Counted from the stretch's first letter, positions 16,589-25,802 are shown. The stretch: 64,000 nt of DNA from Rhodococcus sp. B50 (GCF_013602415.1 NZ_WPAG02000002.1:4281480-4345479); one strand, 5' to 3'. Notes: a model not told the origin generated them from the letters alone. Made by a program: numbers and translations.

Positions 16589-18076
16589 ATGACCACCACC
16601 GAAGCCGATACCGGCGCCAACCTGTCGATCGCCGACCGCGAGAAGGTGTTCGTCGGCGGCCGCTGGGTCGAGTCGACAGGCAACGACTGGATCGAGGTCG
16701 TCGACTCGTTCACCGAGCAGCCCGTCGCACGCGTGCGTGCCGCCACCGCGGAGGATGTGTCCAAAGCTGTTGCGGCAGCCCGTAAATCCTTCGACGAGGG
16801 AACATGGGCGTCGAAGAGCATGGCCGAGCGTGCCGATGTCCTCGAACTGATCGCCGATCGCCTTGCGCAGCGCGTCGACGAACTCACCCCGATCGGTGTG
16901 CTCGAGGTGGGCGTGCCGGTGAGTGTGAGCCGGCCGACGCAGGAGATGGTGGCCGGTCTGTTCAGTGCGGTCGCGACGCTGGCCCGCACATTCGAAACCA
17001 GTGAGGAGCGCCCCCGCGCCGCCGGCGGAGTCTCCCGGATCCTCAAGGAACCCACGGGTGTGGTGGCGGCGATCATCCCGTGGAACGGGCCCGTCGGCAC
17101 GATCGCGTTCAAGGTCGCGCCGGCGCTGGCGGCGGGGTGTTCGGTGGTGCTCAAGACCGCGCCGGAGGCTCCGCTGTCTCCGTCGGTATTCGCCGACATC
17201 ATCGCCGAACTCGTCGAGGAAGGGTACATTCCGGAGGGTGTGTTGAGCGTGCTGTGCGCCGACCGGGAGGTGTCGGAAACGCTGGTGACCAACCCCGAGG
17301 TCGACCATGTGACGTTCACCGGCAGCACCGTTGCGGGGCGTCGCATCATGTCGCTGGCAGGCGAGCGCATCGCACGGGTCTCGCTCGAACTCGGCGGTAA
17401 GTCGGCGGCGATCATCCTCGATGACGCCGACATCGATCACGTGGTGCAGAGCCTGCCGATGGGCGGCTGCATGCAGTCCGGTCAGGCCTGCATCGCGCTC
17501 AGCCGGGTGCTGGTGTCGCGCAAGCGTCACGACGAAGTGGTCGAGGTGTTGAAGGCCGCGTACGGGTCGTTGCCGATGGGCAATCCGTGGGAGCCGACCA
17601 ATTTCCTCGGCCCGCTCGCCTCCAAGCGTCAGCAGGAACGGGTGCTCGGTTACATCGACATCGCGAAGCAGGACGGTGCGACCGTGGTACTCGGTGGTGG
17701 TCGTCCGGAGGGATTGGACAAGGGCTTCTTCGTCGCGCCGACGCTGCTCGACAATGTGGATCCGGATTCGCGGATCGCACAGGAGGAGGTCTTCGGGCCG
17801 GTCATCGCGGTGATCACCTACGAGGACGAGGAAGACGCGATCGCGATCGCCAACAACTCGATCTACGGCCTGTCGGGCGCGGTGTACACCGAGGACATCG
17901 ACCACGGTTTCGAGGTGGCACGCCGAATCCGTACCGGGACAATCAGTGTCAACGGCTCGGTGGCGGACTTCACCCTGCCGTTCGGTGGGTACAAGCAGTC
18001 CGGTCAGGGCCGTGAGGGTGGCATCGAAGGACTCGAGGAGTTCTTCGAGATCAAGACCGTCCACATGCCGGCGTAG
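16589..18076 (+). CDS. Aldehyde dehydrogenase
   Basis: 495-residue full-length NAD(P)-dependent aldehyde dehydrogenase. The catalytic Glu is E268 in LELGGK and the nucleophile is C301 in QSGQACIALSR; IPWNGPVG and FTGSTVAG form the cofactor site, and GGYKQSGQGREGG closes the protein. The start follows a run containing TAGGAG. It is monocistronic between a hairpin and two upstream dyads, and convergent with a TetR gene. It is a second, distinct aldehyde oxidation step relative to the partial gene at the window start. Confidence 0.94.
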   Translation: MTTTEADTGANLSIADREKVFVGGRWVESTGNDWIEVVDSFTEQPVARVRAATAEDVSKAVAAARKSFDEGTWASKSMAERADVLELIADRLAQRVDELTPIGVLEVGVPVSVSRPTQEMVAGLFSAVATLARTFETSEERPRAAGGVSRILKEPTGVVAAIIPWNGPVGTIAFKVAPALAAGCSVVLKTAPEAPLSPSVFADIIAELVEEGYIPEGVLSVLCADREVSETLVTNPEVDHVTFTGSTVAGRRIMSLAGERIARVSLELGGKSAAIILDDADIDHVVQSLPMGGCMQSGQACIALSRVLVSRKRHDEVVEVLKAAYGSLPMGNPWEPTNFLGPLASKRQQERVLGYIDIAKQDGATVVLGGGRPEGLDKGFFVAPTLLDNVDPDSRIAQEEVFGPVIAVITYEDEEDAIAIANNSIYGLSGAVYTEDIDHGFEVARRIRTGTISVNGSVADFTLPFGGYKQSGQGREGGIEGLEEFFEIKTVHMPA

Positions 18077-18090
18077 TCGTACGACGATCT

Positions 18091-18137
18091 CCGAAACGAT
18101 GTGGCACCCGCCGACGGTGGGTGCCACATCGTTTCGG
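18091..18137. terminator. Perfect 19-bp bidirectional hairpin
   Basis: CCGAAACGATGTGGCACCC and its exact complement flank a 9-nt loop. It lies between the convergent aldehyde dehydrogenase (stop 18076) and TetR gene (stop 18155). Confidence 0.82.
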
Positions 18138-18154
18138 GAAGATCGAAACTCGGT

Positions 18155-18820
18155 TCAGCCGCTGCCGACGCTCAGCTCGGCCGGATCTGTGATCTCGACC
18201 TCGGCGTTGCGCACCACGCCGTGCAGAAAGCTGCGGATCATCTCCTCGAACAACTGGCGTGAGGTCTTCTCGTTCTCGGCGAGCGCGCGCGTCAACAGTG
18301 GCTGCGAATCTGGATCGACGCTCGGGAAGATCGTGGACTTCGTGCTCGGCTTGCGCATGGCTTCGGTGAGCACCGCGCCCAAGGTCAGGCGTTCCATGCC
18401 ATCGAGAATCTGCACATGAAGGTGCGCGGGCACTCCCGACCGTTCGAGGAAACGGGCAGAGTCCTCGTAGGTGCCGATGAGGAGATCGCGCGGCAGGTAC
18501 TGGAGCAGAATCGGGGCAGCATTGCGATGCTCGAGTATCGATCGCCGCAGATTCATGCTCAGCGTCACGAAGTATTCGGACCAGTCCGGCCCCGGTTTCC
18601 GGCGGGGCAGCGTGCCCGCGCCCGCGATGTTTCGGGCCACTGCCTCGAGAATCTCCGACTTGTCGGCGAAGTGGTGGTAGAGCGAGGGTGCACGGACGCC
18701 GAGGTGCTTTGCGAGACGGGGCAGGCTGAAGGCATCGAGTCCCTCGGAGTCGATGATCTCGATGGACGCGGCCACTGCGGACGCGCGACTGATCAGAGGC
18801 TTCGACGGTCGCGCCATCAT
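18155..18820 (-). CDS. TetR-family regulator
   Basis: 221-residue repressor-type regulator. The N-terminal helix-turn-helix is clear (FSLPRLAKHLGVRAPSLYHH followed by FADKSEIL), with a divergent ligand domain after it. The start is one of two consecutive ATGs (18820 or 18817); ribosome-site support is weak (GAGAG). It lies upstream of nothing on its own strand and is convergent with the aldehyde dehydrogenase. The hydrolase gene 82 bp upstream on the minus strand could be cotranscribed with it. It is not close to the TetR pair at 25803 and 28421. The ligand is unknown. Confidence 0.88.
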   Translation of the reverse strand: MMARPSKPLISRASAVAASIEIIDSEGLDAFSLPRLAKHLGVRAPSLYHHFADKSEILEAVARNIAGAGTLPRRKPGPDWSEYFVTLSMNLRRSILEHRNAAPILLQYLPRDLLIGTYEDSARFLERSGVPAHLHVQILDGMERLTLGAVLTEAMRKPSTKSTIFPSVDPDSQPLLTRALAENEKTSRQLFEEMIRSFLHGVVRNAEVEITDPAELSVGSG

Positions 18821-18902
18821 TCGCTCTCGGTCGGTGCGGTCCACCGGGCAGGTGTACGCGGCAGAGTGAATTGAATGGCATCTGTTCCAGTTCGTTCGAT
18901 GA

Positions 18903-19763
18903 TCATGCGAGAGCAACCCCATTCAGGAACTCGGACAGGCCCTGGGTCAGCACGTCGTTGTCGTCGCCCCCCACCATGTGGCCGGCGCCGCTCACATCGA
19001 TATGACGCGAACCGGGGATGAGTCCCAGCAGTTCCCGTGCCCCCTCGTCGCTCACCACATCCGACTGGGCGCCGCGGATGAGCAGGGTGGGAATTGTGAC
19101 GGCGCGCGCCGCGTTTCGTGCCTGCTCCTCGCGTTCGGCAGTGGCTTCCGGCTGGTTCGTCCGGTGAGCGAGGAGCTGAGGATCCCAGTGCCAGTACCAA
19201 CGTCCATCGCGTTCACGCAGGTTCTTGCGCAGTCCCTCGACACGCGGAGGCCTGCTGCGATGCGGGTTGTAGGCGATGACGGCATCGAGGGCATGTTGGA
19301 GGCTGTCGAACCCGTCCAGGCCGGCCCGCATGAAATCGGTGATCTTGGACAGTCCCTCCGGTTCGGCCTTGGGGGTGATATCGACGAGCACCAGAGCACG
19401 TGCGAGGCCCGGGTTGTTCCCCGCTGCGACGAGCGACGCCATCCCACCCATCGAGGCTCCTACGAGCACAGGCGGTTCTCCGAGTCCGTCGACGATCGAG
19501 CAGATGTCCCGGGCGTGTGCGCTGTGGCTGTAGTCGCCGTCCTCGGCCCAGTCGCTGTCGCCGTGCCCGCGCGCGTCGATCGTGTACGAACGCCATCCTT
19601 GCTCCGCGAGTCGAACGCCGGTGCGTTGCCACGAGTGCCTCGTCTGCCCGCCGCCGTGCAGCAGCAGGACTGTGCCCTTGCAGTCGCTCGGCGGTTCCCA
19701 CAGGTCCGCGGCGAGAAGAACGCCGTCGCCGCGCAGTTCGCTCTTGTGACGGGTGATCGTCAT
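18903..19763 (-). CDS. Alpha/beta-fold hydrolase
   Basis: 286-residue hydrolase. The oxyanion motif is LLLHGGGQTRHSW, the nucleophile elbow GASMGG, the acid probably the Asp of GAQSDVVSDE, and the base the His of GAGHMVGG. The layout matches meta-cleavage-product, enol-lactone and epoxide hydrolases; the sequence does not separate them. The ATG at 19763 was chosen because homology-like sequence starts there. It begins 43 bp after the SDR stop, so SDR and hydrolase form a minus-strand operon, possibly continuing into the TetR gene. Confidence 0.87.
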   Translation of the reverse strand: MTITRHKSELRGDGVLLAADLWEPPSDCKGTVLLLHGGGQTRHSWQRTGVRLAEQGWRSYTIDARGHGDSDWAEDGDYSHSAHARDICSIVDGLGEPPVLVGASMGGMASLVAAGNNPGLARALVLVDITPKAEPEGLSKITDFMRAGLDGFDSLQHALDAVIAYNPHRSRPPRVEGLRKNLRERDGRWYWHWDPQLLAHRTNQPEATAEREEQARNAARAVTIPTLLIRGAQSDVVSDEGARELLGLIPGSRHIDVSGAGHMVGGDDNDVLTQGLSEFLNGVALA

Positions 19764-19806
19764 CGTTGTGCCGTCCTGGGTTGTCGGGAGTTCTGGGTCG
19801 TCGAGA

Positions 19807-20598
19807 TCAGTGCCCGGAGGTACCGCCGTCGACGGCGAGCGTCGATCCGGTGATGTAGCTCGAACCTCTGCCTGCCAGGAAGACGACGGCGGCATCCATT
19901 TCGCGTTGGGTTGCGGCGCGGCCGAGCGAACTGCCACGGAGGAACTCGTCGAGCGTGTCGGGCGACATCTCGGAGATCATGTCGGTTTCGACGAATCCCG
20001 GCGCGATCGCATTGACGCGGATCCCCTTCCGTCCCGACCACTGGTGGGAGAGGTCGCGGGTCAGGCCGATCAGTCCAGCTTTGCTGGCCGAATACGCGGC
20101 CTGGGGGAGTACCGACTTGACCAGTCCGAGCATGCTCGAGACGTTGACGATGCTCGATCCGGGCTTCATCACACGTCCACAGGCCTGTGCCGTCCAGTAC
20201 GCACCGAGCAGGTTCACGTCCAGCACGGACCGGAAGTCTTCGGGTCGTTCCCGGGTTGCAGGCGCGGAACTGGTGACGCCCGCATTGTTGACCAGGATGT
20301 CGAGTCGGCCGAATTCTGCGACTGCGGCTGCGGCGAGAGCGTCGCACTGGGCGGGGTCGGTGACGTCGGTGGGGACGACGAGGCAACGCCGGCCGGTCGC
20401 TTCGACGGTCGGTGCGACGGCGTCGAGATTCTCACGCCGTCTCGCGGCGATCACCACGTCGGCGCCGGCTTCTGCGAGAGCTCGGGCGAAGCCGGCTCCC
20501 AGGCCACTACCGGCGCCGGTGACGATCGCAACGGATCCGTCCAACCGGAAAAGATCGAGGATCGAGCCGCCGTCCGTTTCGGTATTCGTCGAGGTCAT
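19807..20598 (-). CDS. Short-chain dehydrogenase/reductase
   Basis: 263-residue classical SDR. The cofactor loop TGAGSGLG is at 27-34, followed by AARRRE (NADPH-type basic residues); NNAG, VSSMLG and YSASK supply the active site, and NAIAPGFVETDM follows. GGGAGA precedes the ATG. It is divergent from the reductase gene at 20710, with the third copy of the 16-nt shared element between them. It is probably a ketone/alcohol interconversion step of the same pathway. Confidence 0.91.
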   Translation of the reverse strand: MTSTNTETDGGSILDLFRLDGSVAIVTGAGSGLGAGFARALAEAGADVVIAARRRENLDAVAPTVEATGRRCLVVPTDVTDPAQCDALAAAAVAEFGRLDILVNNAGVTSSAPATRERPEDFRSVLDVNLLGAYWTAQACGRVMKPGSSIVNVSSMLGLVKSVLPQAAYSASKAGLIGLTRDLSHQWSGRKGIRVNAIAPGFVETDMISEMSPDTLDEFLRGSSLGRAATQREMDAAVVFLAGRGSSYITGSTLAVDGGTSGH

Positions 20599-20657
20599 CG
20601 CTGTTCTCCCGGAGTGTTGCGTAATCTGAGTCGCTGGTGCGTCTTGAACCTTTAAAC

Positions 20658-20673
20658 CTAATTACTTAAGATT
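20658..20673. promoter_or_regulatory. Shared 16-nt element CTAAYTNNNNNAGATT, copy 3
   Basis: CTAATTACTTAAGATT lies in the divergent region between the SDR (start 20598) and the reductase. CTAAT-8 nt-ATTAG also forms a dyad (20658-20675). The preceding bases AAACCTAATT match AACCTAATT at copy 1. Confidence 0.55.
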
Positions 20674-20709
20674 AGATCGTAGGCGATGTCCAGGGGAACG
20701 AGAACACTG

Positions 20710-21672
20710 ATGGCCCGAAACACCGAAATGACCCACAGCAAGATGCTGGTGGTCGGCAAAGACGTGGTGGCGGACGGTGTCGTGGCGGTAAGACTCGCCG
20801 ACCCGGACGGTCGAACGATTCCTGCGTGGGAGCCCGGATCGCACATCGATGTCATCATCGACGAGTCGACGGTGCGGCACTACTCCCTGTGCGGCGATAT
20901 CGAGGACGACACTTCGCTGACCGTTGCGGTGCTTCGCGAGGAGGGCGGGCGGGGTGGCTCACGCTGGATCCACGACTCGCTGCAGGTCGGCGATCTCATC
21001 GGTGCGGCCGGGCCTCGGAACAACTTCGTCTTCGAGCAGACGCAGACGTATCTCTTCGTCGCAGGGGGGATCGGCATCACTCCGCTGGTGCCGATGATGC
21101 GGGCAGCCGAGGAGGCCGGTGCACAGTGGCGACTGCTGTACGGGGGACGGACCCGGGCCAGTATGGCGTTTGCCGACGACCTCGCGGACGAATATGCGGG
21201 ACGCGTCGAACTCCGGCCGCAGGACGAGTACGGCATCCTCGATCTGGCAACAGCGCTCGACGACGTCCCCGCAGGCACTCACGTGTACTGCTGCGGTCCG
21301 GAACCGCTGCTCCAGGCGATCGAGTCCGAATGCCGTAAGCGTCCCGAATTGACCCTCCACGTCGAACGATTCGTGGCCAAGGAGAAGCCGGCCGATGCTG
21401 TCGACACCACCTTCGAGGTCGAGCTGGTCGAGTCCGGCACGACGATCACCGTCGACGCCAACGAGTCGGTGCTGGACGCGGTGCTGCGCTCCGGCGTCGA
21501 TACCCCCTTCTCCTGCCGCGAAGGTACGTGCGGCACATGCGAAGTTGCCGTGGTGGACGGCGTGCCGGACCATCGCGACTCGGTACTCACCGAGGATGAG
21601 CAGGCGGAGAACGACTGCATGATGATCTGTGTATCACGCAGTTGTACGGCCAAGCTCACCCTGGACTTGTAG
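20710..21672 (+). CDS. Phthalate-dioxygenase-reductase-like flavin/[2Fe-2S] reductase
   Basis: 320-residue electron-transfer protein. The flavin domain (RHYSLCGD) and NAD domain (GGIGITPLVPM, YCCGPEPLL) are followed by a C-terminal plant-type [2Fe-2S] ferredoxin with C-x4-C-x2-C (SCREGTCGTC) and a final Cys in MMICVS. This order is that of phthalate dioxygenase and vanillate demethylase reductases, which serve alpha-only Rieske oxygenases. It is the only such reductase here and shares an upstream element with both Rieske genes, so it is the likely partner of the oxygenase at 14062. The start could also be ATG 20686 or 20728. Confidence 0.92.
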   Translation: MARNTEMTHSKMLVVGKDVVADGVVAVRLADPDGRTIPAWEPGSHIDVIIDESTVRHYSLCGDIEDDTSLTVAVLREEGGRGGSRWIHDSLQVGDLIGAAGPRNNFVFEQTQTYLFVAGGIGITPLVPMMRAAEEAGAQWRLLYGGRTRASMAFADDLADEYAGRVELRPQDEYGILDLATALDDVPAGTHVYCCGPEPLLQAIESECRKRPELTLHVERFVAKEKPADAVDTTFEVELVESGTTITVDANESVLDAVLRSGVDTPFSCREGTCGTCEVAVVDGVPDHRDSVLTEDEQAENDCMMICVSRSCTAKLTLDL

Positions 21673-21677
21673 CGCCT

Positions 21678-23108
21678 ATGGTGACGGAACATCTGACAAC
21701 TGGGCACACGGCCGAGCGGAAGTCCGCGCCGGCCGTCGTGCTGATTCCGGCGATGTGTCTCATCGTGATGATCACGTCGGTCATGCAGACCGCAGTGGTT
21801 CCACTGATGCCGGCCATCACGGAACAGTTGGGGGTCGGTGCCAACGCTGCCGGGTGGATCGTCACGGTGAATCTACTTGTGGCAACGGTCTGCACACCCC
21901 TGCTGGGCAGGCTCGCCGATCGGCGTGGTGCACGGAGGGTGCTGCTCGGCATTCTGTCCGTGGTGCTCATCGGTTCGCTGCTGTGCGTCGCCCGGGATTC
22001 GTTGCCGGTGCTCATCGTCGGCCGTGCCCTGCAGGGAACATCGTTCGCGCTCTTCCCGATCGGGGTCGCTGTGCTGCGCAGCGCCCTCGGCGCTCGTGGA
22101 ATCACACCGGCACTCGGGATCATGTCGGGGATGATGAGCGTCGGCGGCGGCGCCGGAATGGTTGCGGCCGGCCTGCTGTACAGCGAGGGAGACGACTACC
22201 GTCGGGTGTTCTGGCTGCTCGTCGCGCTCTCCGTGATGGCTGCTGTCATCGCATGGTTCGTCGTTCCACGGGTGCCGGGTTCCGGTTCGGGTACCGATGT
22301 CCGGGGTGCCCTCGGGTTGGCCGTCGGGCTTTCGGCTCTGCTCCTCGCGTTGGCTCGAGGAGGAACGTGGGGTTGGACGTCGGTGCCGACACTCGGCTGC
22401 GCGGTGGCCGGTGCTCTCGTGCTGGTGGCCTGGTATCGACACGAACGACGAACCGATGCTCCGCTGGTCGCGCCTGCGTTGCTGACCGCCGGATCAGTGG
22501 CGCCGACACACCTCGCCGCATTTCTGGTCGGTATCGCAATGTTTGTGCAGTTCTTGGCGATAGCGATGTTCGTGCAGGCAGATCCGGACGAAGTCGGGTA
22601 CGGATTCGGAGCGTCCGTACTCGAAACGAGTCTGTTCTACCTCCTGCCGGGCCAGGTCGCCGGAGTCACGGCGGCCGTTGTGAGCGGATTGCTGGTGCGG
22701 AGGTTCCGCGCCGATCGTGTGCTCATGGTGGCATGCGCGATCGGGGTGGGTGGCTTCGCGTTTCTCATCTTCAATCATGGCCAGGCATGGCAGCTCGTCA
22801 CCGCTGTTGCCGTGCTCAACGTATTCGTGAGCGTGGCCTACGGGGCACTGCCGGCGATGCTCATCGATCATGTTCCGATGCGCGACACCGGTGTTGCAAA
22901 CGGGATCAACGCGATTGCGCGGACCTTCGGAAGTTCGCTGGCGAGCGCCCTCGTGGGATCGCTGCTCGCGGCGGTCACGATTGCGGGTACGGAACTTCCG
23001 TCGTCGCGGGCCTATGTCATCGCGTTCGTCGTGGGTGGCGTCACTGCATTCGCCGCCGGCCTGACCGTTGCCGTGGGCAGGTTTTTGCAAATTACAAAAA
23101 TTGATTGA
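21678..23108 (+). CDS. MFS transporter, drug:H+ antiporter-like
   Basis: 476-residue integral membrane protein with about 14 hydrophobic helices. The A-motif-like loop GRLADRRGARRVL follows helix 2, and GRALQGTSFALFPIG resembles the motif-C region of the 14-helix export family. The start 5 bp after the reductase stop suggests cotranscription, although no strong ribosome site is visible. Its role could be uptake of the substrate or export of a product. Its last codons (LQITKID) overlap the TTACAAAA/TTGACG promoter of the next gene. Confidence 0.9.
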   Translation: MVTEHLTTGHTAERKSAPAVVLIPAMCLIVMITSVMQTAVVPLMPAITEQLGVGANAAGWIVTVNLLVATVCTPLLGRLADRRGARRVLLGILSVVLIGSLLCVARDSLPVLIVGRALQGTSFALFPIGVAVLRSALGARGITPALGIMSGMMSVGGGAGMVAAGLLYSEGDDYRRVFWLLVALSVMAAVIAWFVVPRVPGSGSGTDVRGALGLAVGLSALLLALARGGTWGWTSVPTLGCAVAGALVLVAWYRHERRTDAPLVAPALLTAGSVAPTHLAAFLVGIAMFVQFLAIAMFVQADPDEVGYGFGASVLETSLFYLLPGQVAGVTAAVVSGLLVRRFRADRVLMVACAIGVGGFAFLIFNHGQAWQLVTAVAVLNVFVSVAYGALPAMLIDHVPMRDTGVANGINAIARTFGSSLASALVGSLLAAVTIAGTELPSSRAYVIAFVVGGVTAFAAGLTVAVGRFLQITKID

Positions 23109-23140
23109 CGTCTCATTGCTGTGGCGATAATCTGGCCACA
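23092..23140 (+). promoter_or_regulatory. Promoter with shared element, site B (ligase-hydratase-TetR operon)
   Basis: TTACAAAA (23092-23099) and TTGACG (23105-23110) are 13 nt apart, as at sites A and C. A 17-nt spacer leads to TAATCT (23128-23133). A dyad TGTGGC-9 nt-GCCACA (23120-23140) spans the -10. The upstream half lies inside the MFS coding end (stop 23108). Confidence 0.6.
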
Positions 23141-23232
23141 CGCGGTACGGGACTCGTCTGTCCGTTCATCTCGCGCCCGAACAATTCTGTGGAAATTCGA
23201 GTTTTCTCTCGATCAAGGAAGGCAAGGATCAG

Positions 23233-24750
23233 ATGGCCTCCACTGTCGGCTCAGCCCTGTATTGGTGGGCAAAGACCAAGGGCGAGCAGAACGCGATCAT
23301 CGTCGCGGACGAAGCACTCACCTACCGTGAACTACAGGACTGGTCCAGTCGTGTCGCGCGGATGATCGTCGACCGCGGTGTCGAAACCGGTCAGCGCGTC
23401 GGCGTACTCGGACCGAACTCACTGACATGGCCGGTCGTCGCGCTCGCCGTTCTCAAGGCCGGGGCAGTGCTCGTGCCCCTCAACCCCCGCTTCAAGCCGG
23501 CAGAACTTCGCAAGGTCGCCGACGACTCGGGTCTGTCCATGGTTGTCGCACCGAGTGAATTCACTACACTCGTCGAAGACGCCCGCACCCTCGGCGACTC
23601 TTTCGAAACCCTCACCTTCGACGACGTCGCGCCGCTGCGCGAGGGCGACCGCGACGACTTCCGCATCGACCTCGAGCCCGATGACCCCACCGCTCTGCTG
23701 TTCACCAGCGGATCCACCGGGATGTCGAAGGGCGTCGTCTGCACCAACCGGACGTTGCTCAACATCGTCTTCGAAGCCACCCTCACGGAGGAGGGCTTCC
23801 GCCCCGGATCGACCTCGCTGCTGGTCCTCCCGCTGGTCTTCACCCCGGGTCTGGTCTGGGGTCTGGTGATGACCACCGTGCTCGGCGGCACTCTGATCAT
23901 CGAGAAGGAACTCGAGCCGAACCGCGCCGCGAAGCTGCTCGGCGATCACGAAGTGCAGGCGATCTTCGGTGTGCCGCTCATCTTCGAAGCCATCTCGCGT
24001 TCGCCGGAGTTCGAGAAGGCAGATCTGAGTTCGCTGCGGACCGCCATCGTCGGTGGTGCCGCCGTTGCCCCGGCACTACTGAAGCGCTGGGCCGACAAGG
24101 GCGTGGCGTTGCGCCAGATCTACGGCATGACCGAAGCCGGTGGTGTCGCCACCGCAACGCTCGTTTCCGAGGCGTTCGACCATCCCGATTCGTGCGGCTC
24201 GGGTTCGATCTTCACCGAAGTGAAGGTCGTCCGTGACGACGGCACCGAAGCCGATCCCGGTGAGGAAGGCGAGATCCTGCTGCGGGGCCCAGGTGTCACT
24301 CCCGGCTACTGGAACGATCCCGAATCCACGGCCACTGCGCTGCGCGACGGCTGGTTGCACAGCGGCGATCTCGGCACACTCGACGCCGACGGTCGCGTCA
24401 AGTTCGTCGATCGTTTGAAGGATCTCATCATCACCGGTGGGATCAACATCTCCCCGGTGGAAATCGAGCGCGTCATCAGCGAGATCCCCGGAGTCGAGGA
24501 AGTCGCGGTCATCGCTGCGAGTGACGAACGCTTCGGCGAGACACCCGCTGCGATCGTCACCGTCAAGGACGGTATCGACGAAGCGACGATCGTCGAACAC
24601 TGCGACCGACTGATGGCCGACTACAAGGTTCCTCGTTACGTCGTGATCCGGGACGAACCGCTGCCGAGGCTCCCCAGTGGCAAGCTGTCGAAGACCGCGA
24701 TCCGGTCCGACTACCGTGATGTCGCCGAACGATTCGACAAGGTCCGCTGA
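23233..24750 (+). CDS. Acyl-CoA synthetase / AMP-dependent ligase (paralogue 2)
   Basis: 505-residue ligase forming acyl-CoA from acid, ATP and CoA. The P-loop reads FTSGSTGMSKGV, with Ser where Pro is usual; YGMTEAGG, DGWLHSGDLG and the C-terminal Lys in PSGKLSK are intact. It is a paralogue of 6814-8331 with identical length. The ATG follows AAGGA. It is first gene of an operon with enoyl-CoA hydratase (34 bp gap) and the TetR gene at 25803. It probably activates a second acid intermediate or a related substrate. Confidence 0.93.
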   Translation: MASTVGSALYWWAKTKGEQNAIIVADEALTYRELQDWSSRVARMIVDRGVETGQRVGVLGPNSLTWPVVALAVLKAGAVLVPLNPRFKPAELRKVADDSGLSMVVAPSEFTTLVEDARTLGDSFETLTFDDVAPLREGDRDDFRIDLEPDDPTALLFTSGSTGMSKGVVCTNRTLLNIVFEATLTEEGFRPGSTSLLVLPLVFTPGLVWGLVMTTVLGGTLIIEKELEPNRAAKLLGDHEVQAIFGVPLIFEAISRSPEFEKADLSSLRTAIVGGAAVAPALLKRWADKGVALRQIYGMTEAGGVATATLVSEAFDHPDSCGSGSIFTEVKVVRDDGTEADPGEEGEILLRGPGVTPGYWNDPESTATALRDGWLHSGDLGTLDADGRVKFVDRLKDLIITGGINISPVEIERVISEIPGVEEVAVIAASDERFGETPAAIVTVKDGIDEATIVEHCDRLMADYKVPRYVVIRDEPLPRLPSGKLSKTAIRSDYRDVAERFDKVR

Positions 24751-24783
24751 TTCCGGCGGGCAGGATGTGAAGAAGGAGTCACC

Positions 24784-25626
24784 GTGTCCCAGACCGGCAC
24801 CGAGGACCCGATAGTCCTCGAGCGTCATGGCGAGATCGCCGTCGTGCGATTGAACCGTCCCGACCGGCTCAACGCGTTCACCAACGAGATGGGTGAACGT
24901 TTGATCGAGCTGTTCGACGAGACGGACGCCGACGACGACATACGCGCCGTCGTCATCACCGGAACGGGACGGGGCTTCTGTGCCGGGGCCGATCTCGCCG
25001 CCGGGGGAGACACGTTCGTTCTCGGCGACGATCCCGAGTCCGGCGGTGCGCCGCCGGACATGGGCGGTCGGGTCACGCTGCGGATCTACCGGTCGCTCAA
25101 GCCGGTGATCGCCGCGATCAACGGTCCGGCCGCCGGCGTGGGCGTCACCATGACTCTTCCGGCCGACATCCGCATCGCGGCCGACACTGCGAAGTTCGGG
25201 TTCGTGTTCACTCGCCGGGGTCTGGTTCCCGAAGCATGTTCGACATGGTTCCTGCCGAGGGCCGTCGGAATCTCGACGGCGGTCGAATGGACGGTGGGCG
25301 GAAAGATGGTGCCGGTCGAGGAAGCACTCGAACGCGGTCTCGTCCGTGAGGTACTCCCGGCCGACCAGGTTCTGGACCGGGCCATCGACATCGCGCGCGG
25401 CATGGTGTCCGGCACGTCCCCGGTCTCGGCGGCGCTGACTCGACAGTTGATGTGGCGGATGCTCGGGGCGGAGAGTCCCGAGGTCGCGCATCGTGCCGAG
25501 TCGATCGGCATCTATGTGCGCGGTACGTCCGAGGACGTTCGGGAAGGTGTCGAGGCGTTCCTCGACAAGCGCGACCCGAAGTTCCCGAACCGCGTGTCGG
25601 ACGGTCTGCCCGAGCTCTTCGACTGA
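24784..25626 (+). CDS. Enoyl-CoA hydratase/isomerase family protein
   Basis: 280-residue crotonase-fold protein; the family hydrates, isomerises or cleaves acyl-CoAs. The oxyanion-hole segments are GRGFCAGADLA and AAINGPAAGVGVTMTLPAD; the catalytic-region Glu lies in RRGLVPEAC, the position of the second crotonase acid. It starts at GTG with AAGGAG 6 nt upstream. It is second in the ligase-hydratase-TetR operon, consistent with one beta-oxidation step on the activated substrate. Confidence 0.92.
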   Translation: MSQTGTEDPIVLERHGEIAVVRLNRPDRLNAFTNEMGERLIELFDETDADDDIRAVVITGTGRGFCAGADLAAGGDTFVLGDDPESGGAPPDMGGRVTLRIYRSLKPVIAAINGPAAGVGVTMTLPADIRIAADTAKFGFVFTRRGLVPEACSTWFLPRAVGISTAVEWTVGGKMVPVEEALERGLVREVLPADQVLDRAIDIARGMVSGTSPVSAALTRQLMWRMLGAESPEVAHRAESIGIYVRGTSEDVREGVEAFLDKRDPKFPNRVSDGLPELFD

Positions 25627-25652
25627 GCTGCGACGTCATTCGGCGGTACTCT

Positions 25653-25694
25653 GCCTTCGGCCCTCTCCCGAACTTCTGGGGGAGGGCCGAAGGC
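25653..25694 (+). terminator. 17-bp hairpin after the enoyl-CoA hydratase gene
   Basis: GCCTTCGGCCCTCTCCC pairs with GGGGGAGGGCCGAAGGC (one G-U pair) around an 8-nt loop. It follows the stop at 25626, so much of the transcript may end before the TetR gene. Confidence 0.72.
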
Positions 25695-25737
25695 ATTATC
25701 GGGTGACCTTCGCTCGGGGGAGCGAGGCGTTCCACTG

Positions 25738-25755
25738 ACAAGTGACGAATCTTGT
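25738..25755. promoter_or_regulatory. Possible autoregulatory dyad before TetR gene 1
   Basis: ACAAG-8 nt-CTTGT is a perfect 5-bp dyad about 48 bp upstream of the TetR start at 25803. It is short, so support is modest. Confidence 0.35.
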
Positions 25756-25802
25756 AGCATCTGCCGTAGCGACACGGCGAACGAGAGGGTAGGAGCGGCG
25801 GT

